From Chitinophagaceae bacterium (lineage in GTDB: Bacteria; Bacteroidota; Bacteroidia; Chitinophagales; Chitinophagaceae), in assembly GCA_009996675.1 (NCBI GenBank), contig JAACZQ010000009.1, positions 1 through 64,000 of the forward strand: 64,000 bases of DNA. Reading direction: 5' to 3'. Every line of letters starts with the position of its first letter. The stretch's first letter is position 1. Below are positions 34,513 to 44,531 of this stretch, piece by piece. The position numbers and the translations under genes are program-made. A model generated the notes under the pieces. It was not told the origin of the DNA. It was given only the letters and a program-made list of their open reading frames with translations, and made no database searches.

Positions 34513-36114
34513 TTACGGAAGTATTTCTTTAATTGGAACCGGCACAAATAACAGGCTCTTCACACCTTCGTACAATATTCCTATGGTTTGATTATCAATT
34601 CTGGTCAATGAAGAATAACCAAATCCTATACGCTCGTCGATCAACAATCGATACCGGTCTGGCCAAGTATTTCCTTTATCCAGGCTGGCTCTAATACTCA
34701 TATTATACCTGCCAGATATGGTATTGGGATTACTGAAGAAGAGTACTTCCTTTTTGTTGTTTTTGTACATAATATTCTGTGTAATAATAGACGCCATACA
34801 AACAGGGTCAATTAATGTATTATAAGAACTTGGATGTTCCGTCCAGCTTTGTCCCAGGTTAATGGTAGTGGCAACACTTCGGAAAGCACCGCGGTTATCA
34901 CGCATATTCAGCATCAGCTCTCCAGGCGCAATTTCTACCACCTGACTTTCGGTGGTGTTTTCCTTAGGTCCTTTGATATGGCCCGTCCAGTTCGCCCCAT
35001 GATCTTTGCTGTATATTATCGTCGAATACGGTTTTCTGTTTTCGTCCCAGTACTGAGCGGCAAATACCAGCGTCCCATCTTTCATAGCTATGCCAGTTCC
35101 AGGACCGTTGAAAAATAAATGCCAACCAGGGTTTTTAACCACAGGTGTGATGGAAACCGGTTTAGTCCAGGTTAAGCCATCATCCTGACTACTTACTATT
35201 ACCAACTGTCCGGTGGTATCGGGCGATAGACCTGGTTTTGATCCGGCGATTGATCTGTTACCTTTACTCCACAAAGCAGCTACCCATATTGTTTTTGTAA
35301 CCGGGTCAAATAAGATGGCCGGATCACCCACTCCATTATTCTCATGTGGTTCGCCCATATCCATAATAACACGCATAGGCTCCCAGGTTTTGCCACTATC
35401 GACACTTCTGCTCAGGCCTACGTCGATATTACCTGGAAGATCTGCGCTGTTTTTATAACGGATATCATACACAGCCAGCAAACTGCCTTTATCTGTTTGC
35501 ACGATTCCTGGAATACGATACGTATTTACAGCATCATCCCCCTCCTTGCGAACCGCAATACCTATTCGCTTTGTATAACCTTTACCTAATGCAAGTACCG
35601 GAATAAGTACTTTTTTATTCACCACTACCGATGTGCAGGTTAAGGTAAGGGTTTGATCAATAGAAGCAGAAGGCTTCAAAATCACATTAAGCCAGTAATT
35701 GCTTACACCTGTTTTCAATGACTTTTTAATTTCAATTGCAAAAGACTTTGCCCCGGGCTTTACCTTGGTTAACATGTTTTGCTTATGAAAAGGTTCTGCT
35801 CCTGTTTCATATACTTCGATAAATTCAATACTCTCAAAGCCATTTTTATCAAGCAAACATTGTATAGTCTGGAGATACTGTTCTGAAGCTGTTGTTAATG
35901 GGTTATATATGGACAACTGAATAGCAGGATTATTATCATAGTTTTTAAAAACAGGCATTACCTGGCTATACATCTTCGCAGTGATGGATTGACCCCCCTG
36001 TGCTTTTATTTTCGGCAAACACATTAGCAGTGTCAGCACTATATAAAATAGCCGATAATGAAGCACACGTATATAACTCGATACATAACTATTTTTCATA
36101 AAAAAGATTTTCAT
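34513..36114 (-). CDS. sialidase (exo-alpha-sialidase, GH33-type)
   Basis: 533 residues. Signal peptide near residues 20-40. An N-terminal sialidase-associated beta domain (to about 170) precedes the six-bladed catalytic propeller. The catalytic Arg lies in TYRIPGIV, and Asp-box repeats are seen as SVDSGKTW, SQDDGLTW, SKDHGANW, TINLGQSW and SLDKGNTW. A late YSSLTRIDNQTIGILYE carries the conserved Tyr. It cleaves terminal sialic acid from glycoconjugates in the periplasm or at the surface. It overlaps the MFS gene's 3' end by 26 bp; a second Met at 36099 is an alternative start. Confidence 0.93.
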   Translation of the reverse strand: MKIFFMKNSYVSSYIRVLHYRLFYIVLTLLMCLPKIKAQGGQSITAKMYSQVMPVFKNYDNNPAIQLSIYNPLTTASEQYLQTIQCLLDKNGFESIEFIEVYETGAEPFHKQNMLTKVKPGAKSFAIEIKKSLKTGVSNYWLNVILKPSASIDQTLTLTCTSVVVNKKVLIPVLALGKGYTKRIGIAVRKEGDDAVNTYRIPGIVQTDKGSLLAVYDIRYKNSADLPGNIDVGLSRSVDSGKTWEPMRVIMDMGEPHENNGVGDPAILFDPVTKTIWVAALWSKGNRSIAGSKPGLSPDTTGQLVIVSSQDDGLTWTKPVSITPVVKNPGWHLFFNGPGTGIAMKDGTLVFAAQYWDENRKPYSTIIYSKDHGANWTGHIKGPKENTTESQVVEIAPGELMLNMRDNRGAFRSVATTINLGQSWTEHPSSYNTLIDPVCMASIITQNIMYKNNKKEVLFFSNPNTISGRYNMSIRASLDKGNTWPDRYRLLIDERIGFGYSSLTRIDNQTIGILYEGVKSLLFVPVPIKEILP

Positions 36115-37342
36115 TTTTTCCCGGAGTCAAGAAAAACAATTGCAGCATGATAGCCACCAGAACTACCGCACCCAGTATAACAAAGTCGGACACGATATTA
36201 CCAGCATCAATGGATTTGCCGAGCTGGTTAGTAATGAAAGCTCCTGCAAATACACCAGTCATATTCATAATACCATATGCCGTTGCTCTTTTTTCAGGAG
36301 GGACGATCTGACAAAGTATCGGCATATTATTAGCATCGAACACACCGTATCCAATACCAAAAAGTATTGCAGCCAACACTGAACTGGCTATCGATCCACC
36401 AACAGCAATCAAAATCAGTGCAGGTATTGTAAGTCCAAGGCCAATAGCACTGGTAAAAATTCTTCCTCTGGCATGTGTCTGTACCCATCGATCCGAAATC
36501 GTTCCGCCAACCAACACTCCGATAAGTGAAGAAACAGCAATAGTAATTGTTGCCAGCGGACCTGCCTGTGACATTGGTATCTGCAAATTTTGCGATAACA
36601 GTGTGGGCAACCAGTTTTTAATAGCCCAGCCGGGCAAACTTGGAGAAGCGAAATAAATAAGTATAATCCAGAAAGACATATTGGACAATAACACACCCAG
36701 TACTTTTCCGGTATGTGTGAATAATGAACTCTTTTTTTGTGCTTTGTCTATCAATTCATTTCTTCTGATCGCGCGTTTTTCCCGCAGCAGGAATCCCAAT
36801 ACCACTGCATAAGCAATTCCAATAAAGCCCAGGTAATGAAAAGTTTCTTTCCAGGAGAATATACCGGCGATGGTTCCTCCAAATCCACCCAGGGCCTGCC
36901 CCACATAGAATCCTGTCATATGTAAACCAATGGCCAGTGAAAGTGTTTTACTGCCATGATAGTCAGCAATCAGTGAAAGTGCTGCCGGAATATACAAAGC
37001 TTCACTAACGCCCATCAGAGCACGTAGTACATACAATTGATTAAAGTTGGTAGCAAAGCCCATAGAAAAGGTTACAGCACTCCACACAAACAAACTCACA
37101 ACAATCAGCCACTTCCGGTTTATCCTATCAGCTATCAGTCCAGAAAAAGGACTCATCAGCCCGTATATCCATAAGAATACCGACATCAGGTATCCGAAAT
37201 AAGTAGCTGTTTGTAATTCCTTAATATCTATTTCCATCGCCGGCCTCATTGTACTGATCATTTGTCGGTCGAGGTAGTTCAACAGTGCCACTATCCACAA
37301 TAATCCAACAACGACCCAGCTATATGTTTTTGATATTGCCAT
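36089..37342 (-). CDS. MFS transporter, likely sialic-acid importer
   Basis: 417 residues with twelve helices. MFS motif A-type loop GLIADRINRKWLIVVS between helices 2 and 3, VSEALYIPAALSLIADYH, and TISDRWVQTHARGRI in the second half. It resembles the anion:cation symporter type (ExuT/GudP-like). In the position it occupies, between the mutarotase and the sialidase, it most likely carries free Neu5Ac across the inner membrane, like the MFS NanT of Bacteroides. The substrate is inferred from context only. Confidence 0.85.
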   Translation of the reverse strand: MAISKTYSWVVVGLLWIVALLNYLDRQMISTMRPAMEIDIKELQTATYFGYLMSVFLWIYGLMSPFSGLIADRINRKWLIVVSLFVWSAVTFSMGFATNFNQLYVLRALMGVSEALYIPAALSLIADYHGSKTLSLAIGLHMTGFYVGQALGGFGGTIAGIFSWKETFHYLGFIGIAYAVVLGFLLREKRAIRRNELIDKAQKKSSLFTHTGKVLGVLLSNMSFWIILIYFASPSLPGWAIKNWLPTLLSQNLQIPMSQAGPLATITIAVSSLIGVLVGGTISDRWVQTHARGRIFTSAIGLGLTIPALILIAVGGSIASSVLAAILFGIGYGVFDANNMPILCQIVPPEKRATAYGIMNMTGVFAGAFITNQLGKSIDAGNIVSDFVILGAVVLVAIMLQLFFLTPGKNENLFYEK

Positions 37343-37366
37343 AAGTACTTTTTTCGCAACTACTTT

Positions 37367-38515
37367 CTAAAATTGTGCTGCATATAATTTAGGTGATCTG
37401 ATACCGGGTTTTGTTTCGCCACCAGCTATACATATCTTATTTCCTTTTTTAATCAGTATGGCTGTAACAGGAAAAGTGATGTTGGCATTTCCGATTTTTT
37501 CACACACATTATTTCGAGTATTGTACATTAACACTTCATTGCTAAAACCGGGATGTTTTAGTTGCAATTGCTTTTTTTGCGCACTCAATTTCTCTTTCTC
37601 AGCTGGGTCACTGATTGTACTAATTACCTGCATCAGTTTTTCTACTTCATGAAACACTTTCCCCTGATCGCCACCTAAAACAGCAATAGTATGGTCGTTG
37701 ATAGCCACACCGGTTCCAGCAGAAAGAGCAAAAGGCAGTGGCGTCATTTTTGTCCATTCTCCCGCAACAAGATCATAGGAAATAACTGTATTAAACAAAT
37801 CACTGACCCCGTTACTGTTTTTTTTACGGCCGCCCAATAGCAGGATAGCATCATGCCCCATTTTAGTTTTTTGCAGTGCCATAACCATATGGGAAACCGG
37901 ATAGGGCGATTTCGCCACCAGCAACCAGCCTTGTTCTGGATGGTGCATATCCAACATAAACAATTTATCAGATACTGCCGAAAGGCCTTCTCCACCTGCT
38001 AAGTAAACACGATCATTGAAACAAATCATGCCTGCATTAGCCAGGGGTTCGGGCAATGAAGGCATTTTTTCGAAAACAATGCCCTGTGATGATTGATCTG
38101 CTTTCATCAGTACTACTTCGTTGGTAAGGCCCTGAGAATTTTCGCCTCCGGCATATATAATGCCTTTTGAAGTGACGCAACTGGCTGCATAGGCAATAGG
38201 CTGAGGAAGACGCAACATCAATTTTTGCATGAATTTTCCATCCTTCCCTGCTTCCCAAACATATACCTGATCGTAATACGCTTTTTTACCTCCATCCCAG
38301 GGCATAGTATTCGGAAAGTCAGATCCCCCACCAGCAATAATCAGTTCACCCAAACTACCACCCACCATACCGGCCAGTCCTTTTTTACCAAGTTCCAGAG
38401 GCTTGCCAGTTGTTGTCGTAAGTTCCCGCCACTGCAACAGTCCCGCCGGTAACTTTTGCGACAGGCCGGACAAAGAAGCAACCAATGCACACATAAATAA
38501 TAATATTCTATTCAT
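37367..38515 (-). CDS. nanM: NanM-like N-acetylneuraminate epimerase (kelch, cyclically permuted)
   Basis: 382 residues. A signal peptide (about 1-20) is followed by kelch blades: GMVGGSLGELIIAGGGSDFP, YAASCVTSKGIIYAGGENS, MICFNDRVYLAGGEG, AILLLGGRKKNSNG and KICIAGGETKPG. This cyclically permuted mutarotase family converts the alpha anomer of released sialic acid to the beta form in the periplasm, feeding the transporter. It sits 2 bp upstream of the nanA-like stop on the same strand. Confidence 0.88.
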   Translation of the reverse strand: MNRILLFMCALVASLSGLSQKLPAGLLQWRELTTTTGKPLELGKKGLAGMVGGSLGELIIAGGGSDFPNTMPWDGGKKAYYDQVYVWEAGKDGKFMQKLMLRLPQPIAYAASCVTSKGIIYAGGENSQGLTNEVVLMKADQSSQGIVFEKMPSLPEPLANAGMICFNDRVYLAGGEGLSAVSDKLFMLDMHHPEQGWLLVAKSPYPVSHMVMALQKTKMGHDAILLLGGRKKNSNGVSDLFNTVISYDLVAGEWTKMTPLPFALSAGTGVAINDHTIAVLGGDQGKVFHEVEKLMQVISTISDPAEKEKLSAQKKQLQLKHPGFSNEVLMYNTRNNVCEKIGNANITFPVTAILIKKGNKICIAGGETKPGIRSPKLYAAQF

Positions 38516-38517
38516 GA

Positions 38518-39468
38518 TTAGATACTGCCTGATCTACTAAAATCTGGTATTGCTGAACAAAATTGAAAAAAGCCGATCGATTCAGCATCTTTTACAAAAA
38601 GTTCAAATTCTTTTATACTCATATTATTTACCGGCAATCTGAATTTGCCACAATCAAAGCCCAGTAGTTTCATATAAGATTTCCCTGTGGCGATACCACC
38701 ATATTTACCGAGTAACCGAATCATTTCGATCGATTGTAACTGAAGTTGTCTGGCTTTGTCGAATTGGTTGTCATTAAATGCCTGTATCAGTTCATAATAG
38801 AGCGGTGCTGCGTAATTAAACGTACTTCCAACAGCACCCTCTGCGCCAACGGCCAATGCAGACAGCATATTTTCATCTCTACCCCAAAGCATGTCATATT
38901 TGCCGTTCTTGAAACTGAGACAGGATTGAAAGTCCATAAAGTCTTCATGTGTGTATTTGATACCACAGAAATTGGGCAAGTGCCCGTCGATTTCTTTTAA
39001 TAAATCATACATTGGAATATCAACTCCATTCAATACTGGTATATGGTAATAATAAAACGGCATTTCGGGCACTACCGAAGCTACTTCCATACAAATTTTT
39101 GCCAGTGTTTGGGCATTGGATGGTTTAAAATAGAATGGGGCCGTGAAAGATATGGAGTGTATAGATAATTTATTCGCTTTGATGGCCAGCTCCTGGCACT
39201 CACCGATACTGGTTCCTCCCAGTAATAACATTATTTTAAAGTCAGGGTCCTGCCTGGTACAATCAGCCCAAGCTTCTGTTACCAGCCATTTTTCTTTGGC
39301 GGTCAATGAAACTCCCTCACCCGTAGACCCGCAAATAAAAGCACCTTGTACATTATTCTGCTTTAGCAAATGATAATACTTTGGAATCAGGTCGTACGCA
39401 ACAGAACCATCCTCACGCATAGGGGTAAATGGTGCGGCCACTAACCCTTTGATCTTTTTTTCTTTCAT
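38518..39468 (-). CDS. nanA: N-acetylneuraminate lyase (DHDPS superfamily)
   Basis: 316 residues from the ATG at 39468 (the frame extends to 39531 through the terminator-like hairpin). The aldolase motifs are GAFICGSTGEGVSLT, FYYYHIPVLNG (Tyr that stabilises the carboxylate) and CGIKYTHED with the Schiff-base Lys. The YYYH and CGIKYT forms match sialic-acid lyase rather than dihydrodipicolinate synthase. It splits Neu5Ac to ManNAc and pyruvate in the cytosol. Its place in a sialidase operon confirms the assignment. Confidence 0.9.
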   Translation of the reverse strand: MKEKKIKGLVAAPFTPMREDGSVAYDLIPKYYHLLKQNNVQGAFICGSTGEGVSLTAKEKWLVTEAWADCTRQDPDFKIMLLLGGTSIGECQELAIKANKLSIHSISFTAPFYFKPSNAQTLAKICMEVASVVPEMPFYYYHIPVLNGVDIPMYDLLKEIDGHLPNFCGIKYTHEDFMDFQSCLSFKNGKYDMLWGRDENMLSALAVGAEGAVGSTFNYAAPLYYELIQAFNDNQFDKARQLQLQSIEMIRLLGKYGGIATGKSYMKLLGFDCGKFRLPVNNMSIKEFELFVKDAESIGFFQFCSAIPDFSRSGSI

Positions 39469-39499
39469 AACGTATAAAATAAGTAAAAAAAGGGGAAAA

Positions 39500-39520
39500 A
39501 CCAGGGGCCGGGCCCCTGGT
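39500..39520 (-). terminator. hairpin between susD and nanA (attenuator)
   Basis: ACCAGGGGC (39500-39508) and GCCCCTGGT (39512-39520) form a 9-bp GC-rich stem with a 3-nt loop. Read on the minus strand it is followed by TTTTTCCCC and a further T-run. It would stop or slow part of the transcripts after susCD, leaving susCD mRNA more abundant than the enzyme genes. Confidence 0.65.
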
Positions 39521-39546
39521 GAATCTGACAAACAACACTACATAAC

Positions 39547-41082
39547 TTAATAACCAGCTGTTTGTGTTAACAATGGATCATTGTTTAACATCGTCATAGA
39601 TATTGGAAGTAATAATTTAGCCTGTGTAGTAGGTGACAGGTAAATGGGATTAATATTCGCATACACGTAAGCATCACCAGCCCTGCGCAAAGCCCACCAC
39701 CTGCGCCCTTCTCCCAAAAATTCGCGAAGGTACTCTTCCAGTATAGCATTCATGTTATTGTCAACTGTACTATTGACATATACAGGGAAGCTTGAGCCAT
39801 AAGCCCTTCTTCTGATAGCATTGATTTCATTAGAGGGATCTTCACCCAGTTTGGTTTTCGCCTCAGCCAACAGTAACAGAACATCTGCATAACGATAAAT
39901 TGATAAATCGTTGTTGAATATCTGTGTTGTACCAGAAGTTGTACCAATCCATTTAGTGAGTAATACGCCACGTATGCTATACGGTGCTGATGTTGAATAC
40001 ATAATACTAATGGATTTGGAAATACGTTGATCAGCCGGTCCACCGGTAAGACGGTTAATCATATTCTGATTCAGACCCACACGATTGGATCCATTAACAT
40101 ATGGATATACAGAAGATACCGTAGGTGTAGGTGCCTGAGCCAGCGATAGTGTTGTGGCCTGTATACTGTTTACTGTAAAGCTGGAGAATGCAGTTAACTG
40201 CGCCTGCTGTAATTCAAAGTTGAGTGCAAAAATAATTTCCTGATTATTTGTTTTTTTAACCGGATCAAAAATATCCGAATAATTCGTTACCAGGTTCAGT
40301 GAAGCACCCTGAAGACGCTGTACTTCTTCCAGAGCTGTTTTAGCAGTGGTTAAATCCGGGTTTCCACCGTTCAAATGTGTGGCAGACCAAATAAACACAT
40401 CCCCTTTTAAAACGAGACTCGCTACACGGCTCCAATATACCCGTTTATCAGTTGAGAGGACATTACTCGTACCAAACAAGGTTAAAGACTGATCAATATC
40501 TTTTTTAACCTGCATCATGATGCTATCTGCTGGCGTCCGACGCTTATAAGTTTCGGCAGCATTGTTAATGGTTTCGATAGGCTGCGTACTCAAAGGAACT
40601 GCCCCCCAGGTTCTGACCATATTATAATAGATATAGGCCCTCAATCCATACATTTCTGCCAATGCTTTGGTTTTTTCAGCATCCGGCAAGCTGGTTTTAG
40701 GATAAATATCAATTACATTATTGAGGTTATAAATGAGATTATAAAATCCAGCCCAGTCAGTAAAAGGCACATTCAGTGCGCTGATATTATGACGGTAAAG
40801 ATTTTGTAAGGCAGGGTCTACAGACTCTGTAAAAAGTCCGTCAGTCCATATTTCAGAACGCATTTCACCCAATTGGAAAAGTGTACCTGCATAAGCCCTT
40901 AAGCGACCATATATACCATGATACAGGGTTCTTGCAGCGTTGGGGTCGCGTAATGCTTCTGCTTTACTGATGACATCCTGAGGAACTACTTCGTCAAGTT
41001 TCTTGGAACAGGAAAAAGCTCCAAGTAGAACCATCCCCATCAACAGCAGGGTATGGAAGTTTTTATATCTGTAGCATTTCAT
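39547..41082 (-). CDS. SusD/RagB-family outer-membrane lipoprotein (sialoglycan binding)
   Basis: 511 residues from the ATG at 41082 (the frame opens at 41130, which would overlap the susC stop). Signal ends in a lipobox LLGAFSCS with Cys at about 22. The SusD pattern is LRDPNAARTLYHGIYGRLRA early, helix pairs (AEMYGLRAYIYYNMVRTWGA), and a late YADVLLLLAEAKTKLGE and EFLGEGRRWWALRR. It is the surface-exposed lid that captures glycan for the SusC pore, in Tannerella called NanU in the sialic case. 28 bp after susC. Confidence 0.92.
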   Translation of the reverse strand: MKCYRYKNFHTLLLMGMVLLGAFSCSKKLDEVVPQDVISKAEALRDPNAARTLYHGIYGRLRAYAGTLFQLGEMRSEIWTDGLFTESVDPALQNLYRHNISALNVPFTDWAGFYNLIYNLNNVIDIYPKTSLPDAEKTKALAEMYGLRAYIYYNMVRTWGAVPLSTQPIETINNAAETYKRRTPADSIMMQVKKDIDQSLTLFGTSNVLSTDKRVYWSRVASLVLKGDVFIWSATHLNGGNPDLTTAKTALEEVQRLQGASLNLVTNYSDIFDPVKKTNNQEIIFALNFELQQAQLTAFSSFTVNSIQATTLSLAQAPTPTVSSVYPYVNGSNRVGLNQNMINRLTGGPADQRISKSISIMYSTSAPYSIRGVLLTKWIGTTSGTTQIFNNDLSIYRYADVLLLLAEAKTKLGEDPSNEINAIRRRAYGSSFPVYVNSTVDNNMNAILEEYLREFLGEGRRWWALRRAGDAYVYANINPIYLSPTTQAKLLLPISMTMLNNDPLLTQTAGY

Positions 41083-41110
41083 AATCGTACTAATTTGATG
41101 GTTTAACATT

Positions 41111-44100
41111 TTAAAGTATTGCCCGTACACCTATGGTTAATCTTCTGGGTAGTGGAAATTTACCCTGATCAACCCCACCAACTTCCGGGAAGTTTCCGCT
41201 GTAGCCTGTGAAGTATGCGAGGTTACTACCAGTAACATTTATACTTAGTTTTTTAACCTTATTACCCAGGTATTTACTGAGCAGTTTTGCAGCGAAATCG
41301 TAGCTAATGGTTAACTCACGCATCATTACATAATCTCCCTTTTCCCAAAGTTGTGCTGCCGGGTTATTACCGCTGGCGTCTGTAGCATAGTTACGACCAT
41401 GATTAGCCCAGTAAAATCGTGGTAAGGGGGCATTGGGATTAGAAGGTGTCCAGGTGTTCAGTACTTCCGTGGTTGAGTTTTGAGAACCTTGTACCTGACT
41501 TAATCCCCTTACGATTTCATTATTGAGGATCACAAAGCCAAATGCATAATCGAACCCGGCATAAAAGTTAAATCCTTTATAGCTTGCAGAGAGGTTAAAT
41601 CCGCCAATGTATTGTGGTGTAGTTCTGCCTACATATACAAACTGCCGGCTGTCGATTGTATCGTTTTTAAAAACCTGATACCAGCTGGCATCACCCAACT
41701 GCTTAATGTTTTTGTTGGAATAGGCCATAAAGGCATTGTATACGCCAGCATCTTTTGCGATATCGCCGGCTGATCTGTAAACCCCACTCCATTTGGGAGC
41801 CCATACCTCATCTAACCCAATCCTTTGTCCTTCAATCAATCCACCAACCTGCATAAGCTTTCCCGGATTATTTGGATCCCATACCTGAATAGTACCCTGC
41901 CTGTTGCCGGGCAATCCGTTATAAGGAAGCTTCTTTGCATAGCTTTTTACATTATAAATATTTACGCCAAACTCAAGACTCAGTCCACCTACTTTTTTGG
42001 GCTCAAGAATTTTAGTATTTACTGCAACTTCAAAACCTCTGTTTTGTAACTGTCCGAGGTTTGTAGAGAAGCCATTGAATCCGGTTTGTGAAGAAATACC
42101 CAAAGAAGCAATCTTATCAAATACATTGCGAACAAAATAATCGGCTGTTACCATTATACGGTTTTTCCAGAAGCCAATATCCGCACTCAGGTTAAAGCTG
42201 CTTGCCCTTTCCCACCTCACGTTTGAATTAATATAAGAAGCCACATAGGTTCCTCCGAAACCGTTATAGGTTCCTGCGTTATTAAATACCTGCGCTGTAC
42301 TGAAATAACCCAGCGAAGCACTGTTACCATTCACCCCGAAACTAATCTTGGGCTTGAACAGGCTAACATATTTGCTTATGCCGGATTTTTGATAAAAGGG
42401 CTCACTGTGCACATTCCATGCCGCTGAAACGCCTGGAAATGTTCCATAGTAATTATTACTACTGAGTTTGCTTGAACCTTCTACACGTACAATACCGGTA
42501 AAGAGATAACGGTTCTTGTATGCATAGTTCATGCGAAGAATACCAGAAGTGATTCTCTCCCATGCATCAAAGTTAGAGGATGCACCAGCGGGATTTACAA
42601 TAGTTGTACCCAATACACCTGGTGGTGTTGAAGCTGTTAGCCAGGGAATGAGATCAGTTGGTGATCCTTGAGCAAAGCCAGAGTTTACATAGCTTTTATA
42701 GTCCTGAAATTCTGCGCCTGCCAGTACAAACAGTGAATGCTGACCAAAGGTTTTATTATACTGCAAAAACGCATTGGTGGTATATTGTGTAATACGGGTA
42801 TTATTGAAGCTCGCCGTTCTATTGGTATTGAATGCGCCATTGTTACCCTGCTGATAAGCTTTGGTAAAGAAATTATTATTGGTATATTGAAAATACCCTG
42901 AGCCACTAACCAATACTTTCAGGCTGGGCACGATGGAATATTCCAAGTTCACTGCCCCCATAAAACGTTGCTGGTTGGTTGTATTTTTTGTGAGATTACT
43001 CCAGTATAAGGGATTGCCAAGCGTAACATCATTGGGTCCGGGAAGAATAGCTCCTGATGTATCGTTTTTATAACGAACTGTTGGTGCTACTCCTATAAAG
43101 CGCTGCATCAAACCACCGGAAGCTCCGCCTTCAGGATCTACACTTTGAAACCCTCCATAAGGCAGGCCCTGGTCTACCATATACCCAGACATATTGGTAG
43201 TGATTTTAAAGTCACGACCAATATTCAATCCGCCATTAAAGTTGATATTGTTCCGGTTCAGTTTTGAACCGATGAGCATTCCATTGTCTTTTACTGTACT
43301 CAATGAGAGGGCAAAATTGCCCTGGTCATTGGCACCCGAAAAATTGATATTATGCTCTACTGTATTTACTTTTTGCAGGAGCATGGCTTCTCGTTCTTTC
43401 ACACCCAGATCGGTATACAGAATACTGTCCATAATACCCGGATTGAAAGGGTTAGGATCTAACAAAAGATTCCAGCCGGCCTTACCCAGTAAATTTCTGT
43501 TTTGGTTGGTAACGAGTTGTGTAGAATATAAGCCAGAAGCAGAAGTCCATCCGCTATTCACAGCCCAGCCCCATGCACCAACCAATTGACCACGGTCTGT
43601 ATTCATGGCATTGGTATTATTATCGAGTGAATCGGCTCTGAAACGAGCCTGTAAACCCAACCGGTTCATCCGGATATAATCGGCTCCACTCAGGTATTCT
43701 GATGAATTACCCCTGATAAAATTGGTGGTGTGACTAAAATTATACGCTACCTGCGATTTTCCTTTTTTACCTTTTTTGGTGGTGAGCAGTATCACCCCAT
43801 TGGCTGCACGTGCACCATAAATGGCCGATGTAGCCGCATCTTTCAACAGATCGATGGATGCTACATCATTCATATCAATTCCGTATAGGGATGGAACAAT
43901 AATACCATCTACAATAAACAATGGCGTACCGCCTCCACCAAATTCAGTACCCCCACGGAAAGAGATTGCGGGAGATGTTCCAGGCTGACCGGTTCTTTGC
44001 TGAATACGCAGGCCCGGGGTATTACCCTGTAAAACGGTTGCTACGTTAGTGGAGGGACTGTGTTCGAATGCGCGACTATTTACAGATGCAACAGAGCCGG

Positions 44101-44458
44101 TTAATTCTTTACGGGTCTGGGTACCATAACCCACCACAACCACTTCACCCAGCACATCTACTTTTTTGGTAAGCCGTACTGAATAATCAGTGGCTGATCC
44201 AATTTTTATTTCCAGATCATTAAATCCGGTATAAGATAAAATCAGTGTTGCACCCACTGGAGCATCCACTGAAAATTCACCCAGATTATTGGTTTGTGTG
44301 CCCTGGGTTTTCCCCTTGATCAGCACCGATACGCCGGATAGGGGCTGTGATTCCTCATCCGTGATCTTCCCTTTTACCCGTTTGGTTTGACCAAAGGTCG
44401 AGGAAAGAAGAAAAAGACATATAAGCAGCATACATGTCTTCACTAAAGCAGCTTTCAT
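41111..44458 (-). CDS. SusC/RagA-family TonB-dependent transporter
   Basis: 1115 residues. The signal peptide ends near STFGQ. A carboxypeptidase-like domain (about 25-100) is followed by the SusC-specific DVLGEVVVVGYGTQTRKELT, a plug (residues about 115-240, SAIYGARAANGVILLTTKKG) and the 22-strand barrel ending RLTIGVRAIL. It imports sialylated oligosaccharides or free sialic acid with SusD. First gene of the minus-strand operon, with a likely operator on its promoter. No SusE/F-type genes follow. Confidence 0.94.
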   Translation of the reverse strand: MKAALVKTCMLLICLFLLSSTFGQTKRVKGKITDEESQPLSGVSVLIKGKTQGTQTNNLGEFSVDAPVGATLILSYTGFNDLEIKIGSATDYSVRLTKKVDVLGEVVVVGYGTQTRKELTGSVASVNSRAFEHSPSTNVATVLQGNTPGLRIQQRTGQPGTSPAISFRGGTEFGGGGTPLFIVDGIIVPSLYGIDMNDVASIDLLKDAATSAIYGARAANGVILLTTKKGKKGKSQVAYNFSHTTNFIRGNSSEYLSGADYIRMNRLGLQARFRADSLDNNTNAMNTDRGQLVGAWGWAVNSGWTSASGLYSTQLVTNQNRNLLGKAGWNLLLDPNPFNPGIMDSILYTDLGVKEREAMLLQKVNTVEHNINFSGANDQGNFALSLSTVKDNGMLIGSKLNRNNINFNGGLNIGRDFKITTNMSGYMVDQGLPYGGFQSVDPEGGASGGLMQRFIGVAPTVRYKNDTSGAILPGPNDVTLGNPLYWSNLTKNTTNQQRFMGAVNLEYSIVPSLKVLVSGSGYFQYTNNNFFTKAYQQGNNGAFNTNRTASFNNTRITQYTTNAFLQYNKTFGQHSLFVLAGAEFQDYKSYVNSGFAQGSPTDLIPWLTASTPPGVLGTTIVNPAGASSNFDAWERITSGILRMNYAYKNRYLFTGIVRVEGSSKLSSNNYYGTFPGVSAAWNVHSEPFYQKSGISKYVSLFKPKISFGVNGNSASLGYFSTAQVFNNAGTYNGFGGTYVASYINSNVRWERASSFNLSADIGFWKNRIMVTADYFVRNVFDKIASLGISSQTGFNGFSTNLGQLQNRGFEVAVNTKILEPKKVGGLSLEFGVNIYNVKSYAKKLPYNGLPGNRQGTIQVWDPNNPGKLMQVGGLIEGQRIGLDEVWAPKWSGVYRSAGDIAKDAGVYNAFMAYSNKNIKQLGDASWYQVFKNDTIDSRQFVYVGRTTPQYIGGFNLSASYKGFNFYAGFDYAFGFVILNNEIVRGLSQVQGSQNSTTEVLNTWTPSNPNAPLPRFYWANHGRNYATDASGNNPAAQLWEKGDYVMMRELTISYDFAAKLLSKYLGNKVKKLSINVTGSNLAYFTGYSGNFPEVGGVDQGKFPLPRRLTIGVRAIL

Positions 44459-44481
44459 AAATCGTAGATTTGGTGTAAATG

Positions 44482-44500
44482 TATTATGTATGACATAATA
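44482..44500. promoter_or_regulatory. candidate GntR/FadR operator of the sialic-acid locus
   Basis: TATTATGT (44482-44489), ATG, ACATAATA (44493-44500): a perfect 8-bp inverted repeat with a 3-bp spacer. The core GT-nnn-AC fits the FadR-subfamily operator form. It overlaps the start-side of the predicted susC -7 box and lies about 24 bp before the susC ATG. The FadR-type gene starts 133 bp away, divergently. Confidence 0.65.
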
Positions 44501-44531
44501 AACATAGAAACTTGTTTTATCTTTGACAAAT
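44499..44531 (-). promoter_or_regulatory. susC promoter
   Basis: On the minus strand: TTTG (44531-44528), 21 bp, TATGTTTA (44506-44499). This differs from TTTG-N-TAnnTTTG only in the last base. The palindromic operator follows immediately, so a bound repressor would block transcription. Confidence 0.55.

Noticed and set aside
38518-39531. Longer start for the sialic-acid lyase at 39531
   Set aside because: The additional 21 residues would be encoded by the GC-rich hairpin after susD and do not resemble lyase N-termini; the ATG at 39468 fits the family.
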